A stretch of DNA of 64,000 bases from Lutibacter sp. HS1-25 (lineage in GTDB: Bacteria; Bacteroidota; Bacteroidia; Flavobacteriales; Flavobacteriaceae): positions 31,860-95,859 of the forward strand of contig NZ_RHLN01000007.1 in the NCBI RefSeq assembly GCF_004121075.1, given 5' to 3'. The notes below the pieces were generated by a model, which worked only from the letters and a program-made list of their open reading frames with translations, ran no database searches and was not told where the DNA came from. The translations under genes were made by a program, and so were the position numbers. Positions 37,966-47,282 of the stretch are shown here, piece after piece. Every line of letters starts with the position of its first letter. Position 1 is the stretch's first letter.

Positions 37966-39240
37966 TTATTTTTCTCCATTCAACATTTTTGCTGCTGCTC
38001 TTAGATAACCTGGTGAATGATCCACGCCTGAAATAGATTCATCGTTGGTAGCTAATCCAAAATAACATCCACAAAAATCACGAGCAGGATCTACATAAAT
38101 ACCTTGCCCCATATTACCGTGCTTAAACATAGCGCCATCTTTAAATGAATGATCCCATTGTGCTGTATTGGTATAAGGTGTTTCACCAAACCATCTTTTA
38201 CCCATAGCTTCTTCACCACAACCTACATAGGCATCTGGATTTCCAAAATTTTGGATAAATTTCAACATCTTGTCTGAAATGACTTGTTCTTTAGCAACTT
38301 TATTCCAGCTAGGTGTATACAATAAAGCATAACGAAGCATATCTTCAATAGTAGATATATTTAACCCAGCAGCACCTGGAGTACCATCTGGAGCAAGCGC
38401 AACGCTAAACGGAGATCTTGCACCTATTTTAGACCATACGCGTTGACCCCAGTATTCGTGCCAAGGCATTTGCGTAATATTCTCCACCATCACCACTAAA
38501 ATCAACGTGATACAAGTAGAATAACGGAATCTATCACCTGGCTTTTCTCCTGGTATTGGTTGCGCTGATTTCGCCCAATCACGCCAACTGCTATGACCAC
38601 TTTCAAATGATCGTGTCATAAAACCTGCAATAAATGATTTTGGATTGGTCAAACTTTCAAATGTTTCTTCCACATCTAAACCTGATGACATGTTCATGGC
38701 ATTTTTTACAGAAACTGCATCCCAAGCGGTTCCTTTAAGATCTTGCACATAGTGTGTGATTGGCTTTTCAACTTCTAATTTTCCTTCTTCCCATAGCATA
38801 GTAGCAGTTAAACTTACCGTTGTTTTTGAAGCCGACATCCATACGTGTGGCGCGCCTTCTCTCATTCCTGGAGAGGTTTCAAAAACTATTTTCCCTTTGT
38901 GTGCCATTATCATAGCTTGCACCTGTTTTGGGCCTTTGATATATTCCTCTAAAGTTGGGTTTTTAGTTCCATCTAAATTATCAAAGCTCAAGTCCAATAA
39001 TTCTGGATGATAGTCTCTTTCCAAAATGCTTGTTTCTGCTGGAGGCATCACTACCTGTGTTTTAAAAAATGCAGGTAGGTTTAAGTTATAGTATATAGAG
39101 TCATCATTACCAGTTTGCCAGTTCACAAAACTGTAACGGCTCGTTGCACCATATACAAAGTCTAAAGGTTGTGGTTTTTTCCATTTTGACATGCTTGTTT
39201 CCATGTGAAGCATGTCGTTAATTCTGTCTTGTTTACTCAT
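37966..39240 (-). CDS. Beta-lactamase-family serine hydrolase (MlrB-like)
   Basis: A 424-aa protein without a signal peptide. The SxxK catalytic motif is WMSASKTTVSLTATML (Ser136, Lys139). A Tyr-based second motif lies in DRFRYSTCITLILVVMVENIT. The C-terminal region (DHSFKDGAMFKHGNMGQGIYVDP) contains the third motif region. These are features of class C beta-lactamases, D-aminopeptidases and MlrB, the serine hydrolase of microcystin breakdown. Its start overlaps the 3' end of the M81 peptidase gene by 8 bp, so the two are translationally linked. Substrate is unknown. Confidence 0.85.
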   Translation of the reverse strand: MSKQDRINDMLHMETSMSKWKKPQPLDFVYGATSRYSFVNWQTGNDDSIYYNLNLPAFFKTQVVMPPAETSILERDYHPELLDLSFDNLDGTKNPTLEEYIKGPKQVQAMIMAHKGKIVFETSPGMREGAPHVWMSASKTTVSLTATMLWEEGKLEVEKPITHYVQDLKGTAWDAVSVKNAMNMSSGLDVEETFESLTNPKSFIAGFMTRSFESGHSSWRDWAKSAQPIPGEKPGDRFRYSTCITLILVVMVENITQMPWHEYWGQRVWSKIGARSPFSVALAPDGTPGAAGLNISTIEDMLRYALLYTPSWNKVAKEQVISDKMLKFIQNFGNPDAYVGCGEEAMGKRWFGETPYTNTAQWDHSFKDGAMFKHGNMGQGIYVDPARDFCGCYFGLATNDESISGVDHSPGYLRAAAKMLNGEK

Positions 39241-40804
39241 TTCTATTATTTTTTAAATTAAACGTTGTATTTGGGTTTAACGGGTAGATAGGATACTTTA
39301 GCTGGGTGTGCTCGAAAAGGGTAATATCGCGACTAGTTGTTCCGGGAACATCAGCAAGCAGTAACTTGTCGGTGAAGTTTTCATAGAACGCTCGAAAGTG
39401 CATCCCACTTTTGACGCCTATGACATCATATTCCTGAATGATGATGCCATGTGGCCGTCCCTGTGTATCATCATAGGTTTGGCATAGGCCGGAAATAACG
39501 ATGACATCCACTGTATTCTCCGCTTCGATGACCAACCTGGCGGTAGGGCCAAGCTGGAATGGGCCGTTGAAAGCGGTTCCCCCGCGAACGGTCTCATTCC
39601 CATCCGAAATGGATTTGACATAGGCTTTGGTCTTGATTGGTGGGCCAGCTAGTGGCTCAAATTTTCCCCCTAGGTTCACATCAATTGTGGCACCAACACC
39701 TGCTGCGGCTGCTTGTTTTGCGGTTTCTGGATCGTGAATAGACATGAACGCGACTTTCCCCAAGCCTTTGGTTTCCATAAGGGCCTTAAGAAGATGAGTG
39801 CCTCCGCCACCGGCTCCTCCACCGGGATTATCCGCAGCGTCCCCAATCACAATCGGGGTATGGTCGATGATATCGCCTTTCGTTGGCAATTTGCGAACAT
39901 AGTGGCCGTCCTTCTTGAGCATGGCCAACACAGTGCTCATCGTTTTGTCTAATGTTTCCAATGGGATGATGGACTCTTTACGGTGATCCCATATCCAGTG
40001 CGTCAGTTCGTCAACCAATTCCTGTGCCAGCTTAATATTATTTTCGGTTGTGACCATTGGGTACACGCCACAAAAATTGCTGTCTTGGTAGGGAAAGCCA
40101 TGCATAACAGAGCAGTTGAGAACACCGGGCCGCGTTTCGATTTCGATGCACTTTTCTTTCAATCGATTTGCAAAGGAGCCTTTCTCTTCGGTATTACTCA
40201 TCCCCATCATCAGTGGCACTTTGCGATAGGCGGGCGTAGGTTGCGATTCTCCTGCCAAAATAGCTGCGCCACGATACATCGCATCACGTGCACAAGCATT
40301 CATATCCATATGAGGATATTCTTTGCAGGCATTGAAGAAATTCATATTGTCCTTCATTTTCTCTGTGATCTTGCCATGCAGGTCTCCGGACCAGACAATC
40401 ATCGTGTCCTTTCCAACTAGGGCTCTAACCGACTCCGCTAAGTCTCCTTCAAGATCGTTCGTTCTATTCACCATACCGGCACCGTGAACACACAGGTAGA
40501 CAATGTCCATTGGTAACTGTGTTTTCAGTGTGTCCAAGATTTCCTTTTTCGCATCTTTCCAACACTGATCACTCACCGTGCTAAAGCACCAGTCTATATA
40601 GTACATGACACCCGGGAGCAACTCCCAGCCCTTTTCCTCGCAGACATCCACTGCCCCGCCAATGGCAGTTCCTTTCAACTCCTTCTTGATCTGATCGCCC
40701 CGAAAAATGCGCATTCTGTCGAGCGTGGTTTCGCCCATGCCTTCGGTAAGGTAGGTGTTGGTTTCGTGAAAAAAACCGACATAAGAGACTCTTAATTTTT
40801 TCAT
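39233..40804 (-). CDS. M81-family metallopeptidase (MlrC-like)
   Basis: A 523-aa enzyme of the M81/MlrC family. The N-terminal domain starts with VSYVGFFHETNTY, whose His13 and neighbours belong to the metal site. IVYLCVHGAGMV and WSGDLHGKITEKM supply further ligand-type residues. The C-terminal MlrC domain includes IVIGDAADNPGGGAGGGGTH. MlrC finishes microcystin breakdown by cutting the linear tetrapeptide, but MlrC-like genes are widespread and their substrates mostly unknown. The gene has visibly higher GC (about half by eye) and different codon use from both neighbours, so recent acquisition from a higher-GC donor is likely. The gene body is intact. Confidence 0.9.
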   Translation of the reverse strand: MKKLRVSYVGFFHETNTYLTEGMGETTLDRMRIFRGDQIKKELKGTAIGGAVDVCEEKGWELLPGVMYYIDWCFSTVSDQCWKDAKKEILDTLKTQLPMDIVYLCVHGAGMVNRTNDLEGDLAESVRALVGKDTMIVWSGDLHGKITEKMKDNMNFFNACKEYPHMDMNACARDAMYRGAAILAGESQPTPAYRKVPLMMGMSNTEEKGSFANRLKEKCIEIETRPGVLNCSVMHGFPYQDSNFCGVYPMVTTENNIKLAQELVDELTHWIWDHRKESIIPLETLDKTMSTVLAMLKKDGHYVRKLPTKGDIIDHTPIVIGDAADNPGGGAGGGGTHLLKALMETKGLGKVAFMSIHDPETAKQAAAAGVGATIDVNLGGKFEPLAGPPIKTKAYVKSISDGNETVRGGTAFNGPFQLGPTARLVIEAENTVDVIVISGLCQTYDDTQGRPHGIIIQEYDVIGVKSGMHFRAFYENFTDKLLLADVPGTTSRDITLFEHTQLKYPIYPLNPNTTFNLKNNRNE

Positions 40805-40865
40805 TTAAATTTCCTTTATTGATGTTGTACGACCTTCTAGTTTTTTATATTTCTTAAATTAATCT

Positions 40866-41840
40866 TTAATTATCTAAACACTTATCAAGAGCATTTTTTA
40901 TACCTTCAATATTACAAGTCCCTTTTCTTGCAATAAAAACGAGTTGAGTAGCAGGGGCATTTTTTTCCCAATTTCTTTCTTCAGAGAGAATGGTTCGCCT
41001 TCCAACCATTTGTAGCAACAATCGTTTAGAAGGATTCTCCTTTGCGTAGATGAAGCCTTTAGCTCTGAATAGTTCAGGTGGAAGATGCGTCAATAATTGA
41101 TTAAAAAGAGACAGTTTAAGAGGATTGGTACTTTGGTAACTCCAAGATTCAAAGGTAACCTCGTGATGATGGTCATGCTGTACTTTTTCAACTTGTCTGT
41201 TAAAATATTTCCCAGCTTCAACACCTAACAATACCTCTATTGGTAACTTGCATTTCTCTGCACACAGTATTTGTGATCGTTTATTCAGACTGCCAATCCA
41301 ACTTTCTACCTCGAATAGTTTTTCTTCATTGACTAAATCAATTTTATTAAGAACAATCAAATCTGCGGCGCTAATTTGTAATTTAGCAAGTTGCATTTCT
41401 TGTTCTGGAATATTGAGTACTTGTTCTGCATCAACAACCGTTAAAACTCCATCCACTAATACATCATTTCTAATTTCTGTTTGAAGGAAAGACCTGTAGA
41501 TGCCATCTGGATCAGCCACACCACTAGATTCAATTACAATTTGATCTGGCCTTTCTGCTAAATCCGATAATTTTAATACTGCAGTAATTAAATCAGCACG
41601 AATAGCACAGCAAACGCAACCATTAGCCAAACTAATAACTCCATCGGTAACATCGATCACCAAGTCTGCATCAATATTTATGGCGCCAAAATCATTTACA
41701 ATCACTGCAATTCTTCGCCCATGGTCTGCAGTAAGAATGTGGTTTAAAAGTGTGGTTTTACCCGCACCCAAAAACCCGGCTAAAATGGTAACCGGGATTG
41801 GAGTGTTGGTGTTTTTAGTTATATTTTTGGATTCTATCAT
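40866..41840 (-). CDS. G3E-family (CobW-type) metal chaperone GTPase
   Basis: A 324-aa cytosolic GTPase. The P-loop is GFLGAGKTTLLNHIL (22-36) and the metal-binding signature CVCC lies at 75-78 in NGCVCCAIRADL. The GTP-specificity motif is NKID. A His-rich patch (VQHDHHHEV) precedes the CobW_C domain, where ELFRAKGFIYAKE is typical. COG0523 members hand zinc or other metals to client enzymes. It lies among metal-dependent hydrolases (12 bp after a deacylase gene, 61 bp before the M81 gene), so loading those enzymes is a reasonable inference. No Zur box was recognised. Confidence 0.9.
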   Translation of the reverse strand: MIESKNITKNTNTPIPVTILAGFLGAGKTTLLNHILTADHGRRIAVIVNDFGAINIDADLVIDVTDGVISLANGCVCCAIRADLITAVLKLSDLAERPDQIVIESSGVADPDGIYRSFLQTEIRNDVLVDGVLTVVDAEQVLNIPEQEMQLAKLQISAADLIVLNKIDLVNEEKLFEVESWIGSLNKRSQILCAEKCKLPIEVLLGVEAGKYFNRQVEKVQHDHHHEVTFESWSYQSTNPLKLSLFNQLLTHLPPELFRAKGFIYAKENPSKRLLLQMVGRRTILSEERNWEKNAPATQLVFIARKGTCNIEGIKNALDKCLDN

Positions 41841-41852
41841 TTAAGAGATTTA

Positions 41853-43388
41853 TTAAGCTGTTATTTTACCGCGTATAGGCTTTCCAGGTAAAGCATTTGT
41901 ATCTAACTTTTCATCTCTAATTAAAAATGTACCATTTATAATCACATGATGCATTCCTGTAGATAACTTTGCAGGATTACGGAAATCTGCTTGTTCTGAT
42001 ACCGTTTCAGGATCAAAAACTAAGATGTCAGCATCGGCACCAACTTGTATTCTTGCCTTATTTTTCATCTCAGGTATAGAATCTTCAAGAATTTTGGCCG
42101 CATTTAAAGATGTATGACGCATGGCTTCCATCCAGCTAATTACACCGCGTTCACGTACCCATTTTCTTAAAAAGCGACAATAGTTTCCGGCTGCCCTTGG
42201 GTGGTTGCTTAAACCTTCTGGTAATGGCCACTCATTACTATGGAAGAATTTTCCTTCTGCAGTAGTATAAGGTAGACCATCTGTAACAACTGCGGCGCCT
42301 GGAAATAAAACCGACATATCAAGTAATGAAGCATCATGCGCATTGTCATCTTCTCTTAAGTAATGAACCACCGTAGATAAGTTAGGATCCTCTTTTATAG
42401 CTTTAACAACTTCTTCTTTTGTTTGAAAGTCTTTCATAGTTTTAATCGCTGTGAGGTCGCTCCAGTCAATTGCAAGTCGTTCGCGTACATCTTCAGGATC
42501 AAATTCAGCTGCCCCAAGTGGACCATTTCCAGATCCATAAGCATAGGCTTCAGTGGTAAGTGGAATTCCAGCAGCCTGTGCTGTTTTTATCAATTGACTC
42601 GTAAGCGGAATATCTCGTAAACTCACACTATTAAGGTGGCAAATATGAGTTTTTGCACCGGTACTTGCCGCAAGACCTATCATTTCAACAATATTTTTAG
42701 TACCACTATTTGGATCAATCATTGAAAGGTTTTGGATATGCGTATAGGTAGGTACATTGTATTTTTTAGCCAATTGCCAAATACCTAATAATTCTTTCAT
42801 CCCAGCACCTGGTGCATATCCCCATGGTACACCAACACCAATACCACCTTCTTTCAGACCTTCTTCTGTCATATCAAGAATCTTTTGAAGGTTTTCACCT
42901 TCTGCAACAGACATAACCCATTCCGTAGCATCAAAAGCGCCTAAGAACCATTCGACTGAAGGAACAGGTTTACCGTTGACAGCTTTTTGTGGGCTAAACG
43001 TTACAATTCTTGCTCCACCCCATGCGGCAGAAGCACCGTAGTTTATAGGTCGGCCTTCTTTAGCACAGTTCTCGTAAAATTCGCTTACTGGTAATACGCC
43101 AGATTCTAAATCTAACGCAGTTGTTAAACCATCAAAGGCCTGAATACGATTGCTGCCAATATTTTGAGAATGTGCATGTAAATCAATAAAACCGGGACAT
43201 ACAATTTTTCCTGTAGCATCTACCACATCTTTACCTTTTAATTCTTCAGCAGAAATTGTGGCTATTTTGTCCCCAATTATTCCAACATTAAAAATGCCGT
43301 CGGTATAGGTTTCAGCATCGATTACCCTACCATTTTTTAAAACAACATCATAGACCACATCTACATTTTTTTTAATTGATTCTTTCAT
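41853..43388 (-). CDS. Cytosolic N-acyl-D-amino-acid deacylase-like amidohydrolase
   Basis: A 511-aa metal-dependent hydrolase of the D-aminoacylase branch of the amidohydrolase superfamily. The composite beta domain (VVLKNGRVIDAETYTDGIFNVGI) precedes PGFIDLHAHSQNIGSN with the metal HxH. LDLESGV gives an acidic bridging residue, and PTYTHIQNL and KTHICHLNSVS carry the next histidines. VTDGLPYTTA carries the catalytic Asp. The C-terminal sandwich includes KARIQVGADADILVFDPETV. There is no signal peptide, unlike its three paralogs, so it should act in the cytosol on imported N-acyl or dipeptide products. Confidence 0.88.
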   Translation of the reverse strand: MKESIKKNVDVVYDVVLKNGRVIDAETYTDGIFNVGIIGDKIATISAEELKGKDVVDATGKIVCPGFIDLHAHSQNIGSNRIQAFDGLTTALDLESGVLPVSEFYENCAKEGRPINYGASAAWGGARIVTFSPQKAVNGKPVPSVEWFLGAFDATEWVMSVAEGENLQKILDMTEEGLKEGGIGVGVPWGYAPGAGMKELLGIWQLAKKYNVPTYTHIQNLSMIDPNSGTKNIVEMIGLAASTGAKTHICHLNSVSLRDIPLTSQLIKTAQAAGIPLTTEAYAYGSGNGPLGAAEFDPEDVRERLAIDWSDLTAIKTMKDFQTKEEVVKAIKEDPNLSTVVHYLREDDNAHDASLLDMSVLFPGAAVVTDGLPYTTAEGKFFHSNEWPLPEGLSNHPRAAGNYCRFLRKWVRERGVISWMEAMRHTSLNAAKILEDSIPEMKNKARIQVGADADILVFDPETVSEQADFRNPAKLSTGMHHVIINGTFLIRDEKLDTNALPGKPIRGKITA

Positions 43389-43424
43389 GTTTATTGATTT
43401 AATATTAATTATTTATTCCATTTT

Positions 43425-44627
43425 TTAATGCTCATGCACATGAGGAAGACTTTCATTATGGTCTTCACCGTCATCAATTAATTGCGCTGTCGGGTCACCC
43501 CACACTTTATCCATCACTCGAAGCCAGTTACCTCCCCAAATTTTCCCAATATCCTCTTTGGTATAGCCTCTATAAAGCAATGCGTCTGTAAGATGGTATA
43601 AGGTATTAGGAAGTTCAATACCTACGGGATAATAATATGGAGGTGCTGGATAAGCTTTTGGATCCCAAGCACCAGAGGATACCAGCTTGTCATATTGTGC
43701 TTGAATTTTTTCGGCTGGCATCACACCATTTGTGGTTCCATCGTAATCAAGACCACAGGTCACGTGGTCAATACCCATTAGATTTACCATATAATCAATC
43801 ATACCAATCATATCATCCATAGAAGGTTGTTTATTTTTGGAAACAAAAGCAGGATAACCTACAACACCAGCAGAACCACCATTTGCAGCAATAGCTTTCA
43901 AAACTTCATCCGATACATTTCTTTTATTATCAATTTTACCATAAGCATTACCGTGAGAAATAATTACCGGTTCAGAAGAAGCCTCTATAGCATCTAATTG
44001 ACTTATTTTAGAAGTATGAGAAACATCTACTATCATTTTAGCACTGTTACAGGCCTTAACTAAACCAATTCCAAGTGTACTAAGTCCTCCATCAACTCTT
44101 TCTGTAGCCCCATTTGCAAATGGGTTACGTGTATTGTAAGCTATTTGCATAACACCAACACCTACTTGTTTGTAAAACCATACCAAATCAAGATCTAGAC
44201 CTATTGCAGAAGGACCTTGGAAATGTAAAAACATCCCTAATTTTCCTTCTTTTTTTGCTGTCATAATATCATTCGCTGTTCTACAAAGCATTAATTCTGG
44301 GCGTGTTTGGATTTGTTCTGCTACCCATGCAATCACCTTTGCCGTAGGATCGGGCCCTAGGTTTGCGCCCCCAACGGTTACAGATATTGCTGTTGCACCT
44401 CCTTGAATCCACCAATCGATGTGCTTAGGGTTGAATGTGCTGGCTAGAAGCGGCACTGCACCATCAATAACAATGGAGTTCTTATGCACTTCCATATAAT
44501 TTTTGGTTTTTGGGACATAGCCTTTAATGGCTTTTTTGTTTGCAAGGTTTGCAAATGATAATAATGGTCCAGAGACTATAGCAGTACCAGCAGCAGCAGA
44601 TAACCCAATAAATTTTCTTCTTTCCAT
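43425..44627 (-). CDS. Tat-exported M19 dipeptidase-like protein lacking N-terminal metal ligands (copy 1)
   Basis: A 400-aa protein of the renal dipeptidase (M19) family. A twin-arginine leader (MERRKFIGLSAAAGTAIVSG) implies export in folded form. The barrel is recognisable: DVSHTSKISQLDAI, VIISHGNAYGKIDNKRNVSDEVLKA and IDHVTCGLDYDGT keep the two later histidines, the Arg-Asn pair and the catalytic Asp. The canonical first ligand pair HxD is absent (IDGAVPLL at 54-61), and the bridging Glu is Gln137 (LHFQGPSAI). The C-terminus is His-rich (HNESLPHVHEH). Canonical M19 enzymes cut dipeptides, including those with a C-terminal D-residue; whether this one is active is open. Confidence 0.85.
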   Translation of the reverse strand: MERRKFIGLSAAAGTAIVSGPLLSFANLANKKAIKGYVPKTKNYMEVHKNSIVIDGAVPLLASTFNPKHIDWWIQGGATAISVTVGGANLGPDPTAKVIAWVAEQIQTRPELMLCRTANDIMTAKKEGKLGMFLHFQGPSAIGLDLDLVWFYKQVGVGVMQIAYNTRNPFANGATERVDGGLSTLGIGLVKACNSAKMIVDVSHTSKISQLDAIEASSEPVIISHGNAYGKIDNKRNVSDEVLKAIAANGGSAGVVGYPAFVSKNKQPSMDDMIGMIDYMVNLMGIDHVTCGLDYDGTTNGVMPAEKIQAQYDKLVSSGAWDPKAYPAPPYYYPVGIELPNTLYHLTDALLYRGYTKEDIGKIWGGNWLRVMDKVWGDPTAQLIDDGEDHNESLPHVHEH

Positions 44628-44696
44628 AATATTCGTTTTAATAGTTAATACTTAGGCGAATGAGACCCATAAAATGTAGGCCTCATTCTATTTATA

Positions 44697-45878
44697 TTAC
44701 CCCCAAATCTCTCCCATGATTCGAAGCCAGTTACCACCCCATATTTTAGCAACATCCTGTTTTGTATAGCCTCTGGCAAGCAATGCTCCCGTAAGGTTGT
44801 ACATAGAATTTGGAAGATCTATTCCTTCTGGGTAATGCCATGGTGGTGGTGGGTAGGTTTTTGGGCTCCAATCACCTTTCTCTACTAAATAATTGTAAAG
44901 ATCTAAAGCATCTTTTTCAGGCATAGTACCAGCTTGTCCTAGCATGTAGTCCATACCAATTCCAACATGGTCAATTCCAACAAGGTTAACCATGTAATCG
45001 ATCATTCGAATCATATCGTCCATACTTGGTCGATTATCTTTATTGGTTGAAATAAATGGTGGCCAACCTGCAACACCACAAAGCCCACCTTTTTGAGCTA
45101 CAGCTTTTATTACTTCATCTGGATAGTTACGATCGCTATTGATTACAGAACGTGCATTACCATGAGAACAAACTACGATTCTAGATCCTGCCTCGATGGT
45201 GTCTAGAGCAGTTTTTACACCTGCGTGGGCTACATCCACAATTATGTTTGCTTCATCCAAAACTTTAATCAAATCACGACCTTTCTGGGTCAATCCATTG
45301 TCAATTTTTTCACCACTTCCATACCCGAAATCAGTTTTCTGGTTGTAGGTCATTTGACAGATTCCAAGGCCAGCTTGTTTAAAAAACCAAGCCCACTCTA
45401 TATTGGCATACAACGCATTGGGTGGTTGAAATTGGTATACTATACCCAGTTTGCCAGTTTTCTTAGCCTCATGTATATCTGCAACTTTTTTTATTAGTAA
45501 AGTATCAGAGTCTTTAGCCATATGTTTGGCAACATAGGTAAGATAGTCCATTGTAGATTCTAATGAACTACTACTTACCGTAGTGAAAACGATGTCAGCA
45601 CCTCCATTTTTATAGAGATCCCATGGATCTCTTAATAATTTCCCAGGTGGAGGAATACCTAGTAATGGAGCCGCTCCATCTATGGATATCAATTTGTCAT
45701 GGATTTTACGAAAATTTTTCGGATATGGCCCACCTGGTTGTGTGAGTTTAGGATCCTCTTGTGCCCATAATGAAGACCCTGGTAAACTAACACTAATTGC
45801 ACTGCCAAGTGCGCCAGCAGCTATGAGTTTAGTGAAGTATCTGCGGCTAAACTCTTTTTTTTCATTGTTATTTTTCAT
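44697..45878 (-). CDS. Tat-exported M19 dipeptidase-like protein lacking N-terminal metal ligands (copy 2)
   Basis: A 393-aa paralog of the downstream gene. The Tat leader is textbook (SRRYFTKLIAAGALGSAISV at 11-30). DVAHAGVKTALDTI, IVVCSHGNARSVINSDRNYPDEVIKA and GIDHVGIGMDYM keep the later His ligands and the Asp. The N-terminal HxD is again replaced (IDGAAPLL at 66-73) and the bridging Glu position reads YQFQPPNAL. The C-terminus (MYNLTGALLARGYTKQDVAKIWGGNWLRIMGEIWG) is typical of the family. It lies 69 bp before copy 1. Confidence 0.85.
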   Translation of the reverse strand: MKNNNEKKEFSRRYFTKLIAAGALGSAISVSLPGSSLWAQEDPKLTQPGGPYPKNFRKIHDKLISIDGAAPLLGIPPPGKLLRDPWDLYKNGGADIVFTTVSSSSLESTMDYLTYVAKHMAKDSDTLLIKKVADIHEAKKTGKLGIVYQFQPPNALYANIEWAWFFKQAGLGICQMTYNQKTDFGYGSGEKIDNGLTQKGRDLIKVLDEANIIVDVAHAGVKTALDTIEAGSRIVVCSHGNARSVINSDRNYPDEVIKAVAQKGGLCGVAGWPPFISTNKDNRPSMDDMIRMIDYMVNLVGIDHVGIGMDYMLGQAGTMPEKDALDLYNYLVEKGDWSPKTYPPPPWHYPEGIDLPNSMYNLTGALLARGYTKQDVAKIWGGNWLRIMGEIWG

Positions 45879-45899
45879 AAATTTTATGTTTATTAAAAA

Positions 45900-47228
45900 C
45901 TATTTTAACGTATTCTTGTAGATTACTCCGTCTTTCATAATGACTGGGAAGTTATTTTCAGGATCTATGACCAAATCGATGTTTTCCAATGGATTACCAT
46001 CTACCAATATAACATCAGCTAAAGCTCCTTCTTGTATAACACCTATTTTTCCGGGATAGGTGTCACGCGGGCCACACAATTTTATTAATTCACCATTGCT
46101 GGCTGTTGCCATATTTAAAATTTCAAAAGGTGTGTACCATTTTTTTAATTTCGCTAAGAATTTCCCTTCTTTAGCAGCTAATTCTGGATCAAATAAAAGG
46201 TCTGTACCAAAAGCCGTTTTAACTTTATATTTTTTAGCATAAGCGATCGCATGATCTAACTCACCAACAAGATTGGTGTATTTATCTGTGCTTAATTGGT
46301 TTTCAAAAACAAATGCGTCTTCACCATGAACATCCATCGGTTGCATACTCCACCACACGCCATTTTCAGCCATTGATTTTGCAGTTTCCTCTTTCATAAA
46401 AAAGCCGTGTTCAACTGATTTAGCACCAGCTTTAATCCATTGTTGAATTGCGGCATCTGTATTAACATGAATTGCAACATAGGTATTCCAACTTTTTGCT
46501 ACATCACAGATAGCTTTCATTTCTTCAAAAGTATATTCAGTAACATCAAGAGGGTCATAGATTGAAGCGACACCTCCGCCACCCATGGCTTTAATTTGAG
46601 TTGCCCCCATACGTAATACTTCTCGAGATCTTTTTATTACTTCTGGAACACCATCTGCAATTAAGGTGTGTCCAACTCTTTGTGAATAATCCAGAGGTGT
46701 TCCTGCATTCTCAGGAACATCATTAGGACCTCTGAAATCTCCATGGCCAGAAGTTTGACTGATATAAGGTCCTGAAGGGTAAATCCTCGGGCCATCTACT
46801 AATCCTGCGTCAATCGCATTTTTAACTCCAAATACATTACCTCCTACATCTCTTACAGTTGTAAAACCTCTTAATAACTGTTCTTTTGAGTGTATGGCAG
46901 CAGCAATACTTAATTCACCAAAATTAGCCCCCAACACCTTGCTAATAGGCCAGAAGTTAAACATCGTGTGCCAATGTGCATCGATTAATCCAGGCATCAG
47001 CGTTTTTCCATTACCTTGAATAATTTCAGTTCCTTTTGGAGCTTTAATGCCTTTTGCAATTTGTTTGATAATGTTTCCTTCTACTAACACATCAGTATTG
47101 ACTAGTTTGTCTGATGTTCCATCAAAAACTTGTACATTGGTAAAAAGGGTGATTTGTTTTGGTTTTTCTTGAGCAAATAGCCCTAAACTGATAATGCAAA
47201 GAATGCATGATAATAATGATTTTTTCAT
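45900..47228 (-). CDS. Secreted imidazolonepropionase/prolidase-like amidohydrolase (copy 1)
   Basis: A 442-aa metal-dependent hydrolase with a Sec signal (ILCIISLGLFAQ). Metal site motifs: PGLIDAHWHTMF (HxH), a Lys in ATQIKAMGGGGVASIYDP suited to be carboxylated, TYVAIHVNTD and VEHGFFM for the later histidines, and AFGTDLLFDPE for the Asp. The family includes enzymes that hydrolyse Xaa-Pro or N-acyl-lysine/arginine dipeptides. Two decayed copies (53003-53175 and 61390-61599) match its C-terminus. It heads a run of closely spaced genes down to the CobW gene. Confidence 0.87.
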   Translation of the reverse strand: MKKSLLSCILCIISLGLFAQEKPKQITLFTNVQVFDGTSDKLVNTDVLVEGNIIKQIAKGIKAPKGTEIIQGNGKTLMPGLIDAHWHTMFNFWPISKVLGANFGELSIAAAIHSKEQLLRGFTTVRDVGGNVFGVKNAIDAGLVDGPRIYPSGPYISQTSGHGDFRGPNDVPENAGTPLDYSQRVGHTLIADGVPEVIKRSREVLRMGATQIKAMGGGGVASIYDPLDVTEYTFEEMKAICDVAKSWNTYVAIHVNTDAAIQQWIKAGAKSVEHGFFMKEETAKSMAENGVWWSMQPMDVHGEDAFVFENQLSTDKYTNLVGELDHAIAYAKKYKVKTAFGTDLLFDPELAAKEGKFLAKLKKWYTPFEILNMATASNGELIKLCGPRDTYPGKIGVIQEGALADVILVDGNPLENIDLVIDPENNFPVIMKDGVIYKNTLK

Positions 47229-47282
47229 TTTTAAAGAGTCTTTTAGTTTATTAATTATTTAGTTTTTTTACTACGCCTCCAA

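Noticed and set aside
39713..40420. Open plus-strand frames of 79 and 145 codons
   Set aside because: They lie wholly inside the well-supported M81 gene; its higher GC content produces long antisense frames. No family resemblance.
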